Assembly (NCBI GenBank): GCA_964415445.1 | Contig: CAYQAE010000019.1 | Location: 11,824 to 25,097, forward strand | Reading direction: 5' to 3' | DNA length: 13,274 nucleotides | Source: CAYQAE01 sp964415445 [NCBI: uncultured archaeon] | Lineage (GTDB): Archaea > CAYQAE01 | Shown: piece after piece, positions 13,081-13,274 of the stretch | Position numbering within the stretch: the first letter of the stretch is position 1 | Layout of the letters: every line of letters begins with the position of its first letter | Notes under the pieces: generated by a model | What the model was told of the DNA's origin: nothing | The model's database searches: none | The model's input: the letters and a program-made list of their open reading frames with translations, nothing else | Program-made: the position numbers and the translations under genes

Positions 13081-13274
13081 ATGCAAAAAATTGAGCTAAT
13101 TGAAAAGTCGGATCTTTATTATAATTTTTTTGAAAACTTAAAATCTCATAAAATGCCTGATTATTTTTTATATCTTGGTGAATATGGATCTAAAAATTGG
13201 ATGTCTTTAGATAAATCAAATAAGTTTAAGATTGCCAAAAACCTAACTTCTCTGCTTAAAGATAATATAAAAGA
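13081..13274 (+). CDS. Unrecognised protein, N-terminal fragment
   Basis: An open frame from ATG 13081 runs off the window after 64 codons. It begins MQKIELIEKSDLYYNF and contains MPDYFLYLGEYGSKNWMSLD (44 bases' worth of aromatic- and glycine-rich sequence around residues 24-43), then a basic helix. No signal peptide or membrane segment is seen. I do not recognise it with confidence; the YLGEYGSKNW region might precede a SAM-dependent methyltransferase domain, but this is a guess. The 17-nt gap after the SPASM gene suggests one operon, so its identity could hint at the substrate of the radical SAM enzyme. Base composition is the same as the neighbours. Confidence 0.6.
   Translation, partial: MQKIELIEKSDLYYNFFENLKSHKMPDYFLYLGEYGSKNWMSLDKSNKFKIAKNLTSLLKDNIK

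Overview
The window is strongly AT-rich and comes from an archaeon. It begins with the C-terminal cyclin repeat of transcription factor B (TFB). It also carries an archaeal-type Drg/Rbg GTPase with a TGS domain, a CDKAL1-type (e-MtaB) tRNA methylthiotransferase, a GTP-dependent PEP carboxykinase, and promoters with TATA elements about 25-30 nt upstream of start codons. Several genes look leaderless; others carry GGTGAT- or GAGG-type Shine-Dalgarno sequences. The base composition and the many small membrane proteins would suit a DPANN or similar small-genome archaeon, but the lineage cannot be fixed from this window. No rRNA, tRNA, CRISPR array, insertion sequence or phage gene was seen.

Layout. 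1-250: 3' end of tfb (+). 279-980: a 7-TM protein (-), divergent from drg (+, 1108-2184). 2195-2455: a small helical protein (-), convergent with drg. 2706-3986: tRNA ms2t6A methylthiotransferase (+), overlapping by 4 nt tail-to-tail with a frameshifted polyprenol/dolichol-kinase-like membrane gene (-, 3983-4584). That gene lies 30 nt downstream of a KamA-family radical SAM aminomutase (-, 4615-5730). 5942-7110: a two-gene unit (+) of a MIF-family tautomerase and an unrecognised multi-TM protein. 7112-7855: a second 7-TM protein (-) downstream of pckG (-, 7905-9845). pckG is divergent from a small winged-helix regulator (+, 10017-10292). 10296-10865: 3-methyladenine DNA glycosylase (-). 10985-11386: a stand-alone CheY receiver (+). 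11423-11836: a nucleoside 2-deoxyribosyltransferase-like protein (+). 11936-13063: a radical SAM/SPASM protein (+), then a 3'-truncated gene running off the end.

How the genes relate. Most are housekeeping or metabolic: transcription (TFB), translation (Drg, tRNA modification), gluconeogenesis (PckG), base-excision repair (AAG) and lipid-carrier phosphorylation. The less ordinary content includes two radical SAM enzymes of uncertain substrate. The KamA protein has QCRPVK where lysine aminomutase has its substrate-binding Asp. Others are an archaeal MIF homologue paired with an unknown membrane protein, two similar 7-TM proteins, an orphan CheY, and inverted or tandem repeats in three promoter regions (7-TM/drg, pckG/arsR, cheY).

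The clearest point that a routine gene call would miss is that the 3983-4360 reading frame is only the C-terminal part of a longer gene. Its N-terminus is encoded up to 4584 in another frame.
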